A stretch of 64,000 bases of DNA from the NCBI RefSeq assembly GCF_002196705.1, contig NZ_NADJ01000030.1, positions 1 to 64,000 on the forward strand, given 5' to 3'. Made by a program: the position numbers and the translations under genes. Below the pieces are notes generated by a model. That model searched no databases. It was given only the letters and a program-made list of their open reading frames with translations, and was not told the DNA's origin. This DNA comes from Desulfosporosinus sp. FKB. Its GTDB lineage: Bacteria; Bacillota; Desulfitobacteriia; Desulfitobacteriales; Desulfitobacteriaceae. Of the stretch, positions 1 to 9,101 are shown piece by piece (within the stretch, counting starts at the first letter, position 1; every line of letters starts with the position of its first letter).

Positions 1-114
1 TTGGTAGATTTGTACGCAATCAAATTATACCAAAACCCTGTGTTCATGCGGAATTTTTATATCTGTTTGACCCAATTAAGCCGGAATTAGAGCTGATTTA
101 TTAGGTGCGAAACT

Positions 115-720
115 TCAGTTATTATTACCTACTGCTGTGGCGTTTGAATTATTTAGTAACACACCTACCAGGATAAAATGAACTATGATCGAACTTCCAC
201 CATAACTAACCCAGGGAAGTGGTATACCGGTCAAAGGGAGTAGTTTAGTAACCCCAGCTAAAATAATCTATGTTTCCGTCCCTATAATAATCGCAATACC
301 TGCTGCTAATATTCGCCCAAACCGATCTTTTGCTCTGAGACTAACCGTAAAGGCTCGCATAACAACAAGAAGAAAAAGTAATAGCACCGCCATGGCCCCA
401 ATGAAACCAAGCTCTTCCGCAATAATTGAGAAAATGAAATCTGAACTGCCCACTGGTACGCTTGCTGCCCCGATACCATTACCTAACCCTGTTCCTAGGA
501 TTCCCCCGCCACTTATCGCAAATAGTGATTGGGCAACTTGGTACCCCATCCCTGTTGGATCCTGCCACGGATTCATCCACACCATAACTCCAACACGTAC
601 GTGTGCAAAAAGCTTATAGTCTAATTTCCTGTAAGAAGTAAAATTGGGACTGATATCCCTAAAATCGTTCTCTTAGTTACTACATAAAGCACTCCTACTA
701 TGTTCAAAGTTGTTTTAGGG
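115..720 (-). pseudogene. Remnant of FtsW/RodA/SpoVE-type SEDS glycosyltransferase
   Basis: The readable part matches the C-terminal half of the SEDS peptidoglycan polymerase family: a YKLFAHVRV-WMNPWQDP stretch, then QSLFAISGGGILGTGLG, SDFIFSIIAEELGF, and after an in-frame TAG (about 268-270) the hallmark PLTGIPLPWVSYGGSS. The family has about 370-400 residues; here the first half is missing. Upstream of about 640 the similarity continues only in a different frame (GVLYVVTKRTILG). The TAG falls where the family has an ordinary hydrophobic residue, so this is decay and not a domain boundary. The coding end in this frame is the TGA at 115-117. No neighbouring cell-wall gene survives to say which member (ftsW, rodA or spoVE) it was. 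Confidence 0.8.
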
Positions 721-922
721 CATATTCTGTTATGGCTTCTCAATGACAGCTTTTATCATTAGAATGTTCTAGGGTTCATTTAGTGTTAATCCGATTCCAC
801 CAAAACTACCGCTAAGGTCCAAGTTGTCTTAACAAATTACACCATTAATTACAATATATATCCTTATTACTATAGATGCAAACCAGAGAATTAAAGATGT
901 CAATTTCTTTGGATAGGTAGAT

Positions 923-1972
923 TTAGAATACTAACTTTTGTACCGCACTATAAAGGATATCACTCGCTATGTGAATTTTCTTCGGATTGACAAAATCGGG
1001 TACGTCTTCCGGTGTGTGATTTTTATTTAGCCAGTCTCTAGCCATTAATGTCACAGCTGGAACATGATCTAGATTAAAATATACTTGGTCACTGTTGTAA
1101 CCATTATTTGGAGTCAACAAAGCGCGAGCATTATTTTCCTCAGCGGACGATTGGATAACTCGAACTGCCTTATTATCGCTGTTTGCCCACAATGCAAATT
1201 CTCCAAGAGGGCCATTCCCTACGGTATCAACATTAAATACGGATTGGATTCCATTATGTAAAAATGTTGGCTTTTGAACAAACGAATAAGAACCTACAAA
1301 ACCCATTTCTTCTGCGCTCCAGAAGGCTAAGACCACATTTCGTTTCGGTTTTACGCTCTCTTTGATCAATCGACGCATAACGTCAAGTATACATCCTACA
1401 CCAGAGGCATTATCATTAGCGCCTGGGTAAAGATTTCCTTGAAAAACACCAAGATGATCATAATGTGCTGACAAAATCACAGATTCATTTGGATTTGTTC
1501 CAATTAAACCACCTATGACATTGGCACTTGGCGTACGCAGTTCATTGGGATTTCCGGGACGAAATGTTAGGCGACCATTATAGAATTCTTCAACGACCGG
1601 ATAAATAGTGAAAGAATTAGTGAAATTCCGATTAGAGTTATCCATTAAATCGCCCAGAGGTTCTAATCCCAAACCTCTCATCTGCTCGATGAGATAAGCA
1701 GCAGCTTTTTCTTCACCGACCGTTCCAGCTCTCCGTCCCGCTATATTAGCCTGTGTCAGAACTGAAATATCGTCCATCGCAGTCCGGTTTATGTATGAGT
1801 GATCGGCTAAGAGAACTGAACCGCTGGTTTGTTTTGTTGAACAACTGATCGATGTAGATGCCTGTACAGCTTGGTGATTAGATCTATTAAATAGTTCTGT
1901 CCACCTGTACCAGGGTAGTATAGTGGCTCCTACTGCGGCCAAACATTTTAAGAATCCTCTTCGTGTTGTCAT
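923..1972 (-). CDS. Tat-exported M28-family zinc aminopeptidase
   Basis: This is a probable secreted metallo-aminopeptidase of family M28. The N-terminus has a twin-arginine signal (TTRRGFLK followed by a hydrophobic stretch), so export in folded form is likely. Zinc-ligand motifs of the family are present in order: SAHYDHLG (about residue 170), GANDNASG (about 187), SAEEMGFVGS (about 222), FNVDTVG (about 249) and a C-terminal His in HTPEDVPDF. Length (349 aa) is typical. The ATG at 1972 is preferred over the TTG at 1978 because the AAGGAGGGAG ribosome-binding site lies about 8 nt before the ATG. It stands alone between two eroded genes and appears intact. Substrate is unknown. Confidence 0.85.
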   Translation of the reverse strand: MTTRRGFLKCLAAVGATILPWYRWTELFNRSNHQAVQASTSISCSTKQTSGSVLLADHSYINRTAMDDISVLTQANIAGRRAGTVGEEKAAAYLIEQMRGLGLEPLGDLMDNSNRNFTNSFTIYPVVEEFYNGRLTFRPGNPNELRTPSANVIGGLIGTNPNESVILSAHYDHLGVFQGNLYPGANDNASGVGCILDVMRRLIKESVKPKRNVVLAFWSAEEMGFVGSYSFVQKPTFLHNGIQSVFNVDTVGNGPLGEFALWANSDNKAVRVIQSSAEENNARALLTPNNGYNSDQVYFNLDHVPAVTLMARDWLNKNHTPEDVPDFVNPKKIHIASDILYSAVQKLVF

Positions 1973-2185
1973 TTCCAAACTCCCTCCTTGTTCATTTTAA
2001 TGAAGCTTGGTTAATTCTTTAAATCAAGGGCTATTTACCAACTACACAAATATTATCAAGCGCATAATTAAACGTTGAATCATCGGCTTATCCAAACGTA
2101 AGTAATTGCTATCAATTTAAATAAATCTCAAAAAACCTATGATAGGATTAACAGCTAAGGAGGTTAGTATAGGATATATTGCCAG

Positions 2186-2615
2186 ATGTTGCGAGCAACA
2201 GTGAGTGAAAGCGCCACGCTTCAAACCCTTCCACTCCAACAGCATAAAATCGCATTGCAGCAAGTCCCAACCATTATTACCTTAGCATTGAGTATTATTT
2301 TACAAGCGTTACCTTTTTATATTAATCGGGGTCTTAGTATCATCCGCTCTTAGTAGGCTGATCCATGACGAATGGATTGCCAAAAATGTTCCGAGCAATG
2401 CGCTTGCCGGGGTCATCGTTGGTGCGTTACTAGGTTTATTCTTTCCAGTGTGTGACTGCGGAGTAATGCCCGTTGCTCGCAGTTTACTGCACAAAGGAGT
2501 TTCTATGCAGACGGCATTTGCCTATTTGCTTACGGCTCCGGTGATTAACCCTATGGTCATCCTGGCAACGGCGATGGCCAATAAAGAACAGGAGGGCAAA
2601 AAATGGCTAGGGTAG
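2186..2615 (+). pseudogene. Truncated, frameshifted YraQ-family permease
   Basis: The reading frame from ATG 2186 gives a hydrophobic start (TIITLALSIILQALPF), then a frameshift near 2318-2325 switches to IGVLVSSALSRLIHDEW and the family-typical GLFFPVCDCGVMPVARSLLHKG with LLTAPVINPM. That Cys-x-Cys-Gly motif with the following Arg/Leu pattern is characteristic of YraQ/DUF318 permeases, which often sit in arsenic or metal resistance loci. The family has about 300 residues or more; only about 140 remain and the frame stops at 2613-2615 after MANKEQEGKKWLG. The next ORF starts inside its last codons. The frameshift and C-terminal loss show that it is inactive. Confidence 0.75.
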
Positions 2616-3104
2616 TACTTAAGAACTATAGAAAACTTACGACTTTGGGGATAATAATTCTTATCGTTGTAGTAATTGCGTCGGCAAAGTTTATGAGTTC
2701 TTATCGAGATACATCCTGGCAGGATCTTTCAGATACCTTGCCAACAATAACTACACCTACTGAGAATATCGGCCAGATCGAAGGTTCACTTGAAGGTATA
2801 TTAAAACAATATGAAGAATTAATAACGTCTTCGAATCAAACGAGGAAGAATCAATTGCTCTCGAATCTGGATAACTTATATCAATTATCAGCGATTGATT
2901 ATGAAAATGCCCATGCATTACGAAATTTCTCCAATAATGATCCAACACTGAATGATTTAGCTCAAGCCACAACGTTTCTTTCATCCTCCATCTTTGAAAT
3001 GAAAGACGGTTTGATGATCCTAGGAGCAATCATTGAACAGTAAAGAAGACCTGGATTCGGCTGTTCGCGAAATAAATCGTGTTCAACTGGATATCAAAAA
3101 GTAG
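2603..3104 (+). CDS. Small single-pass membrane protein, function unknown (possible 3' frameshift)
   Basis: A 146-residue protein starts at ATG 2603 after AGGAGGGCAAAAA, a good ribosome-binding site. Residues about 13-30 form one transmembrane segment (LGIIILIVVVIASAKF); the rest is hydrophilic, rich in Asn, Ser, Thr and Leu, and probably helical and extracytoplasmic. No family is recognised. The annotated frame stops at 3041-3043, but the next frame continues without a break as SKEDLDSAVREINRVQLD and ends at 3104, in the same amphipathic style. That suggests a 1-nt frameshift near 3040 that trimmed about 20 residues. It starts inside the remnant of a YraQ permease, so both may once have belonged to one operon. 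Confidence 0.5.
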
Positions 3105-3233
3105 ATTAAACGATTTGTGGAAATCGGGTCTTCTTAAACTTGGCTTCCACTCTCTATTCATAACTATCTAAAATTGAATTGTCAAATAGCCCTTCTAATG
3201 CATATGCCGCCATTTATTTTGTCCCAAAACAAA

Positions 3234-4022
3234 TTATTTCTTCTTACACTGACTAATCGATTTACTTCCATGGTTTCCAACAAATAGAATACAATTAGTG
3301 ACAAAAGCTGTAACAGGTATTATTAAAACAATACCGATACCACTACACAAAATTTGAAAGATTTCAGACGCAAATACTTTATTGTTTAACATATCAGTGA
3401 TTGAGTAATTTAATTTACTGAACCATATTACTAAAGTCATAAATTCAGCAATAAATGCAAATAATAACGTGTTTATCATGGTTCCTAAAATATCCTTTCC
3501 GATTTCAATTCCGGAAAAAAGCAAACTTCTCTTAGTTGTAAACAATTTATTTATATATATTTCATGCATCGAAGAAGCAATTGAGATTGAAATGTCAATG
3601 ATTGCACCCAATAAACCGATTAAAAATTCACAGACAACAATTTTTGTAAAATCAAGCTTAATTTGAAGAGATAAATACGCAAGAGTTTCTGATTGCTCAT
3701 TACTGAATCCTTGTATTTTGGCTTCTGCAACTATTTTATAAACTATTAAAATCGTTAATAGTACAACGAATATAACAGATAAAAACGCTGAGAGTGTTTT
3801 TTTATTAAATCCATTAATAAAAAATAAAGTAATTATACCAATAATAATTGATACAAGTACGGTTATTTTAAGTGGATTTGAATTAAGGGCTATCATAATA
3901 AGCATTATGAACAACGTTAAAAAAATCAACCATAATGAGAAAAAAGCTTTTATACCTCTCTTTCCTCCAATAATAGCCATTAAAATAAATAAGGTGATTA
4001 ATAATAAATATTCAACACTCAT
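3234..4022 (-). CDS. YibE/F-like integral membrane protein (downstream copy)
   Basis: This 262-residue protein has about seven predicted membrane helices and belongs to the YibE/F-like family (PF07907 type). The most conserved part is the run GLLGAIIDISISIASS followed by EIGKDILGTMINTLLFAF, which is nearly the same as in the neighbouring upstream protein. It lacks the extracytoplasmic N-terminal domain found in the neighbour. The start overlaps the stop of the upstream gene by 4 nt (ATGA), so the two are translationally coupled. Function in the family is unknown; a transport role is often suggested. The DNA is AT-rich compared with the operons further right. Confidence 0.75.
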   Translation of the reverse strand: MSVEYLLLITLFILMAIIGGKRGIKAFFSLWLIFLTLFIMLIMIALNSNPLKITVLVSIIIGIITLFFINGFNKKTLSAFLSVIFVVLLTILIVYKIVAEAKIQGFSNEQSETLAYLSLQIKLDFTKIVVCEFLIGLLGAIIDISISIASSMHEIYINKLFTTKRSLLFSGIEIGKDILGTMINTLLFAFIAEFMTLVIWFSKLNYSITDMLNNKVFASEIFQILCSGIGIVLIIPVTAFVTNCILFVGNHGSKSISQCKKK

Positions 4023-5158
4023 GAACTCAATCCAATCGTTTGCTTTTTAAGAAGTATTGAAGAAATATAGATCGTAATCGGAATACTTATAACTATTCCA
4101 ATGCTTCCAGTAAGAATCCTTATTATTTCCAGAGAGAGGTTAATATTTATAATTTCACTAAATGGATAATCGTTTTTTAGCCAAAGTAATATCATTGGTA
4201 TGCTGCCGCTAAAATAAGCAAGAACGAGTGTATTGGTCATTGTCCCCATAATATCTTTGCCGATTTCCATTGCAGAATTCAACAAGAGTTTCTTTTCAAT
4301 AAAAGGATTCTTTTTATAAATTTCCTCGATAGATGATGAAATTGTAATCGCAATATCCATGATCGCGCCCAAGGTGCCTAGCAAAATTTCCGAAATAAAT
4401 ATTGGCTCTGGAGGGGTTGTGAGAAATTCCATTTCTTCATAATGAATTCCATTAGAATCTGTTATTTTGAATATTATAATCGTTAGTAGGATGGAAATTA
4501 ATGTACCAACAATTGTAGACAATATAGCGGAAAGAGTTTTTTTATTAATTCCACTTACGATTATAAGAGAGGTTAAAATAAACAAAAAACTCGCTATTGA
4601 GGCTATAACAATAAGATTATAGCCATGTAAATATAGTTGAAGTATGATAGAGGCAATTATAATATTCATTATTAAGGTTAACAAAGACCTTAAACCCTTC
4701 GCTTGTGCTATCAGCAAAATTAGTACGGCAAAAATCAGCGCGACATAGGCTATGTAGTTATCTCGTTTAAAACCGATTATTTCAGAAGAAATAATTTGCT
4801 TATTTTTATCATCTTGTAAATTGATAAATAATTCATCGTTTACGTTATAACGAGAATCCAAGGCTTGAGAATTACTTATTGTATTTTCAAGCTTAATTTC
4901 TTTACCCATATACTTACCATTCATAATAATTGCTTGGATAGTTTGTCGATTATTTTGTGTGTTCGGTATAGTTTCTTCAGTTACAGATGTTATTTTAGCA
5001 ACTGTTTTTTGGTAACAGGATTCGTTATTGGAGATCAAACATAAACAAGCTAATAAAACAATTAATAACATCCCAAAAATATAAGTCAACTTGCCCGATC
5101 TAAATTGTTTATTAACTATTTCTTTTAATCTATGTATTATTAAGAATACTTTTTGCAT
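4019..5158 (-). CDS. YibE/F-like integral membrane protein (upstream copy, with extracytoplasmic domain)
   Basis: A 379-residue YibE/F-family protein. Residues about 22-42 form a first membrane segment, then about 90 residues of soluble domain (with an NGKYMGKEIKLENTI stretch typical of the family), then about seven more membrane helices. The conserved blocks GTLGAIMDIAITISSSIEEI and EIGKDIMGTMTNTLVLAY are clear. It is the first gene of a two-gene unit with the shorter paralogue at 3234-4022. The pair probably arose by duplication and may form a heteromeric complex; this is inference. Transported substrate, if any, is not known. Confidence 0.8.
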   Translation of the reverse strand: MQKVFLIIHRLKEIVNKQFRSGKLTYIFGMLLIVLLACLCLISNNESCYQKTVAKITSVTEETIPNTQNNRQTIQAIIMNGKYMGKEIKLENTISNSQALDSRYNVNDELFINLQDDKNKQIISSEIIGFKRDNYIAYVALIFAVLILLIAQAKGLRSLLTLIMNIIIASIILQLYLHGYNLIVIASIASFLFILTSLIIVSGINKKTLSAILSTIVGTLISILLTIIIFKITDSNGIHYEEMEFLTTPPEPIFISEILLGTLGAIMDIAITISSSIEEIYKKNPFIEKKLLLNSAMEIGKDIMGTMTNTLVLAYFSGSIPMILLWLKNDYPFSEIININLSLEIIRILTGSIGIVISIPITIYISSILLKKQTIGLSS

Positions 5159-6002
5159 CTAATTTTCCCTTTTCTATTATTTCCGAAGTAATTCGGATAA
5201 CCCATTTCCATTTACTTGTAAAATAAGATTAGACATAGCAAGTTGCAAATTAGCACACCGAACACCAATCCTAGCGTTTTCTATAGGAATTTGTTAGCTT
5301 GTCTTGCGATCGTACACACACTGTGTTCAAAAACTCCGCTATGGACAATTACTGGGCTGGAGTTGTTTGGTTACAGTACTTCCTTGCATGGAAATAGTCA
5401 TTTGCTTTTTCACTGAGTATGATTCATCAACATAACATAAATAACTCCTGACCCCTTCGATGCCTCCAAAGTTGTACCCTCTAAAGATTCCATCTGCCAT
5501 TTGAATCTATAATATCTATCTTAATTGTACCACTCCTTTTGTACAAATTGTTGTTCAACATCTCCCGTTTTTGCCTATATAAGTAAACATTCGGAGCAAC
5601 ACACGCCCTGAATTACATTCTCCCGCAAAGCCGTTTAGATTATTTGATTTTTAACCCCGCTCTCGCATGTGGGTATTTTCACCCTGCTTTTTAGTCTTCC
5701 CCTAGCACTGGAGGCCTGACCTAATCAGCAAGTTTATCAAATTCACGAAATTTCAAATAGGATCAAAACCAAATCAAATCTTCGCACATCGCAGGTTTGA
5801 GGGAGTTTCATTATAACAAGCATAATTTTAAAAAGCATTAGGGAAGTTATGTTTAATTTAATAAACTGGGTGCGTAGCAAGCTCAATCACATTTATAATT
5901 TGGCATTCTAAATTAACTGGAGATTCTTTTATAGCTTTTTATAAACAAAAGCATTACCATAAATACTCATTATTAAGGCTCAAAAACCTTTTTGAGCTTA
6001 CC
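5159..6002. other. Intergenic stretch without a supported gene
   Basis: About 840 bases with no clear gene. On the minus strand, 5339-5500 can be read as a 53-codon ORF (starting MADGIFRGYNFGG), but it has no convincing ribosome-binding site and an overlapping frame is equally open, so it is not called. Homopurine and AT-rich patches and scattered stops in all frames suggest decayed sequence. Confidence 0.5.
5975..5999 (-). terminator. Hairpin just after the lipoprotein gene
   Basis: AAGCTCAAAAA and TTTTTGAGCCTT pair with a 2-nt loop immediately downstream of the stop codon at 6003. The 3' side is T-rich only within the stem, so it is a weak candidate terminator. Confidence 0.4.
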
Positions 6003-7415
6003 TTAATTATTAATTTTTGTATAATCAGTATAATCCGGTTTAAACCACCTAATCCCTATACTTTTTTTATTATCTCTATCTGGGCCATTTCGCTGAATTT
6101 CATTCTCTGGAATAATGTTGTAATTTAACAACACATAAGTACTTTCTGGATTATCGACATAAAAAGTAATCCCTCGAATTTCATCTAGTGTGGGGATTTC
6201 CTTCCCAAACAAAGGATCATCGATTGAATTTATATTGATGTATGTCTTACCTTCAATTTGTGCTATAGAATAATTTACATATTTCTGGCTTCTGTCATAA
6301 TCCAACAGCCTTACTGTACGTGAGACTAATATCTTTCCTTCATCCTGGTAAGTTTTAAGCATTTGAAGCGTTTGAATATCTGCAGAATTAAAAGGAAAAT
6401 CGATAATTCCTTTGCCGAGGTGTTGCGCAACAATCGAATATTTTCCTTCTTTAACCAACTGATCCAAACGCTGTTTAGTAATTTGATAAGGTAGTTCATT
6501 GGTTTCCCAAGTCCAATCAATTTTATGCTTTATAATATCATCTGTGTACCTAAAAAAACCCCATACCAATCTTCCATCCCTTAGTCTAAGAGGGAATAGC
6601 GGATTATCATATGTAAATTGACTCTTTCCAACCGAATTCCACACATATCGAATTCCATTTCCAATAGTTAAATCTGTATGATAATAAGGCGACTTCGGAT
6701 TATCCCCACCTTGATAATTGAAAAAATGCTCCTTCGGGCTATAGGCTCCAAAGTTTTGCGCATTCGTTGGACTACCATGATTAATCCAAACTTTCGGTTT
6801 AAACCCGCTCTCGTTCATCGTCTTCCAAGCGGCAACTGCTAAATTACGTGTAAATAGTATTTTTTTATCATCTCGGGAAAAATCCCCAAAGGTATGGAGG
6901 GAATCAATCCAACCTACTTTAAAGTAATGGACTATTTTGTCGGCGTCCTTAAGGTGATTACTGTCCAGCCCCTGGAAATATGACATTTCAGATACAATGG
7001 AATGGTCCTTTTGATCTATTTTTTCTGAATAATCACTGCCGACATACATCCAAGCAGAATCAGCTATATCCAAACCTAATCCTTGACCGTAGGGAGTTTG
7101 TTCTTTAGTATTTAAAAATCGATGATATGATTCAAACTTATCTACAGTCGAAAGGTCAATATCGGAGGAAATGGCTAACATACCATCAAACGGATAGGGA
7201 AACTTTCGTAACTGATTACCGGAATTGGTTTTCGAGGATTTCTCTAACGCGTGTTTTATTGCTTCAGATATAATATTGGGACTGTTGGTATCTGATTTTG
7301 CAATAGTTTTAGCGGTTTCCCGGGTTTCTTTAGAAATAGCCTTACAGCCTCCGGTAAAAAGTACTACTATTATTATAGTAAAAACTATGTAACTGGAAAC
7401 AAGTCGCCTAAACAT
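6003..7415 (-). CDS. Lipoprotein with possible polysaccharide-deacetylase-like fold
   Basis: A 470-residue exported lipoprotein: an N-terminal hydrophobic signal ends in the lipobox FTGGC (Cys about 24). AAAGGAGG lies 7 nt before the ATG. After a low-complexity linker (about residues 30-65) comes a domain starting FPYPFDGMLAISSDID. The SSDID and the later VWINHGS could correspond to the Asp-containing motif 1 and the His motif 2 of NodB-type carbohydrate esterases, but the canonical TFDDG and HSxxH are absent. This link is therefore weak. The C-terminal 150 residues look like a beta-rich accessory domain. The gene stands alone, between two gene-poor stretches. The exact function is unknown. 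Confidence 0.6.
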   Translation of the reverse strand: MFRRLVSSYIVFTIIIVVLFTGGCKAISKETRETAKTIAKSDTNSPNIISEAIKHALEKSSKTNSGNQLRKFPYPFDGMLAISSDIDLSTVDKFESYHRFLNTKEQTPYGQGLGLDIADSAWMYVGSDYSEKIDQKDHSIVSEMSYFQGLDSNHLKDADKIVHYFKVGWIDSLHTFGDFSRDDKKILFTRNLAVAAWKTMNESGFKPKVWINHGSPTNAQNFGAYSPKEHFFNYQGGDNPKSPYYHTDLTIGNGIRYVWNSVGKSQFTYDNPLFPLRLRDGRLVWGFFRYTDDIIKHKIDWTWETNELPYQITKQRLDQLVKEGKYSIVAQHLGKGIIDFPFNSADIQTLQMLKTYQDEGKILVSRTVRLLDYDRSQKYVNYSIAQIEGKTYININSIDDPLFGKEIPTLDEIRGITFYVDNPESTYVLLNYNIIPENEIQRNGPDRDNKKSIGIRWFKPDYTDYTKINN

Positions 7416-8276
7416 AATCTTCCTCCTTTTTGAATAAAGAACGAACTACTAAGACATTCGGCACATACCATTATTTTCCTTTTGGTATAAAAATTGGGCC
7501 GTTATATCATATATGTTATTAACTTCGTAAACGGTGCCGAAGCTTCGGCCACAAAAGAACTAGATCGGCTGGATTCAGCCCAGTTAACTCCCTATCTGTA
7601 ATTATAGAACATCCGAATTCCTTGATATCTATCCAAGAAAAATAAAAAAGCCGGGGCACCCAAAACTCCAGTAGTTATCTCGCTTACATTTCATAAGTGT
7701 GTCGAAAGTTACCACAAATCACATAAACCTGCTTTCTCAGTCTCAAGGGTCCCCTGTCACTGTACACATACTATGGCATTTTTAAGGCTGTTTAACCTTA
7801 AACATGTTCCCGTTTACGCAGTCAGAAAACATTACTCCTGTTTTTTATTCAATTCCGGATATTTGTAAACTCTTACAACCCGCATGAATAGTGGCTTTTA
7901 GAGTGTCTGTTTTCTTAAACAAACCACAGTCTCAACGTGCCTGGAGTTGCCAGATCGGCTCGATAGAAAACACATTATTCATTATAAAAATGTTCACCAA
8001 TAAGTCCGAATTCCCTCGCCACAACTGTTGTTGACAAACCAACTTATCTAAATTATAAAGATACGATACAGATCCAATTACAAAAATCTTTTCTGCCACT
8101 CATTGTAAGTGCCAGGCTGCTTTACTAAAAGACTTTTACTTTTACTTTTACTTTTATTTCTTTGATTGTCTGACGCATACTCCGAATACCAAGAAAATAC
8201 TTGATGAAGACAATTTTAAATAAAGAACTGGGGGCTCTATGCCCGGTTTTCCCATTCAATTTCAAACCAAAGAGCG
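7416..8276. other. Gene-poor intergenic stretch
   Basis: About 860 bases with stops in all frames and no recognisable gene. It includes a short tandem repeat at 8133-8157 (CTTTTA about four times). It probably belongs to the eroded accessory region that continues to 12040. Confidence 0.5.
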
Positions 8277-8860
8277 CTATATATTCATCTGCATCCCTTG
8301 GTCGGGGTAAAGGATGGCGAAACTGTTAGTCTGCAGATGGGTGACCGCCTCGCTTTTCAAAAATTCAGGATGGGACTTGAGCCAATCGAGAAGGACTTAA
8401 CCGCCACAGTGATGTATTCGGATTCGCCGCAGTCCTCAATCAGCTCTTTGTAAAGCTGCGATTTCTGAATGTCCGACATAGATTTCTCCATCCGGCGTCT
8501 TGATAGGATGTTGCTCGAATCCTTCCCCATACCCGTCAGAGTTCTGACCGCACACATAATCCATAAGCGCAGTGGTTTCTTCTCCGGAGAGAGGTTCCTT
8601 CATTCCTGCGGTCATGACTCTCCACAGCTCGCCGTCAACAATCTCCACTGTCGGGTACAAACTATACACCTTTTCTTTTAGAGCTTCGCCGTGAATGTAC
8701 TGGGCAAGACCACGATTATTTTCAAAGTGTGGTTCTCCTTTGCTATAGCGGCGAGGATTTGATCCTCATACGCCACCGCCTCCCTTGTTGAGATATCCTC
8801 CCGCACATCTTCCATGCAGTCATACTGGGGATAGCAGAAAACCATTTTGACTTCCTCCAT
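8277..8860 (-). pseudogene. Frameshifted remnant of a conjugative-element-type protein
   Basis: Three overlapping minus-strand fragments read as one protein interrupted by frameshifts. The first is MVFCYPQYDCMEDVRED from ATG at or near 8860. It shifts near 8717 to NRGLAQYIHGEALKEKV and SLYPTVEIVDGELWRVM. The middle block GQNSDGYGEGFEQHPI resembles a motif I associate with small proteins of integrative conjugative elements in Clostridia (DUF6329-like; from memory, not checked). Two more shifts join SQLYKELIEDCGESEYI and LLDWLKSHPEFLKSEAVTHLQ, ending at TAG 8277-8279. At least three frame changes make it a pseudogene. No other conjugation gene is nearby. Confidence 0.55.
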
Positions 8861-8882
8861 TTCTTTTTAGCCGCTTCGTGCA

Positions 8883-8975
8883 ATAAAAAAAGAGGCTGGT
8901 CTTCTCAAGAAAGAAAAACGTAGCCTCTCATGCTCCGGCCGATGGCAGCACTCATTAAATTGTTTTGGGATTATA
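8883..8975 (-). promoter_or_regulatory. Candidate structured leader ending in an intrinsic terminator
   Basis: Read on the minus strand, a GC-rich block (TGCTGCCATCGGCCGGAGC) in AT-rich surroundings is followed by AGAGGCT, a 27-nt interval, AGCCTCT and seven T. This is the layout of a riboswitch or attenuator with terminator. The pairing AGAGGCT/AGCCTCT and the T run are seen directly. Identity is unknown. A molybdenum-cofactor (Moco) type element is one possibility, because a broken molbindin gene lies 1.6 kb away on the same strand. The gene now downstream is a pseudogene of foreign type, so the leader is probably orphaned. Confidence 0.4.
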
Positions 8976-9101
8976 TAAAAACAAAGTCACCAAGAGACTT
9001 TTCATCTTAATGGCTTTAGAAGACCGCATGTGTTTCTATTTTCCGGAAGTATGCAACATATAAGGCGCATTATTGCCCCACATAAAATTCTATTAGTGTT
9101 G

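Noticed and set aside
2309-2494. Minus-strand 61-codon frame
   Set aside because: It is antisense to the YraQ remnant and has no start signal.
5339-5500. 53-codon minus-strand ORF
   Set aside because: No convincing ribosome site and an overlapping frame is equally open.
7416-8276. Possible riboswitch or gene in the gap after the lipoprotein gene
   Set aside because: No conserved-looking structure or frame stood out.
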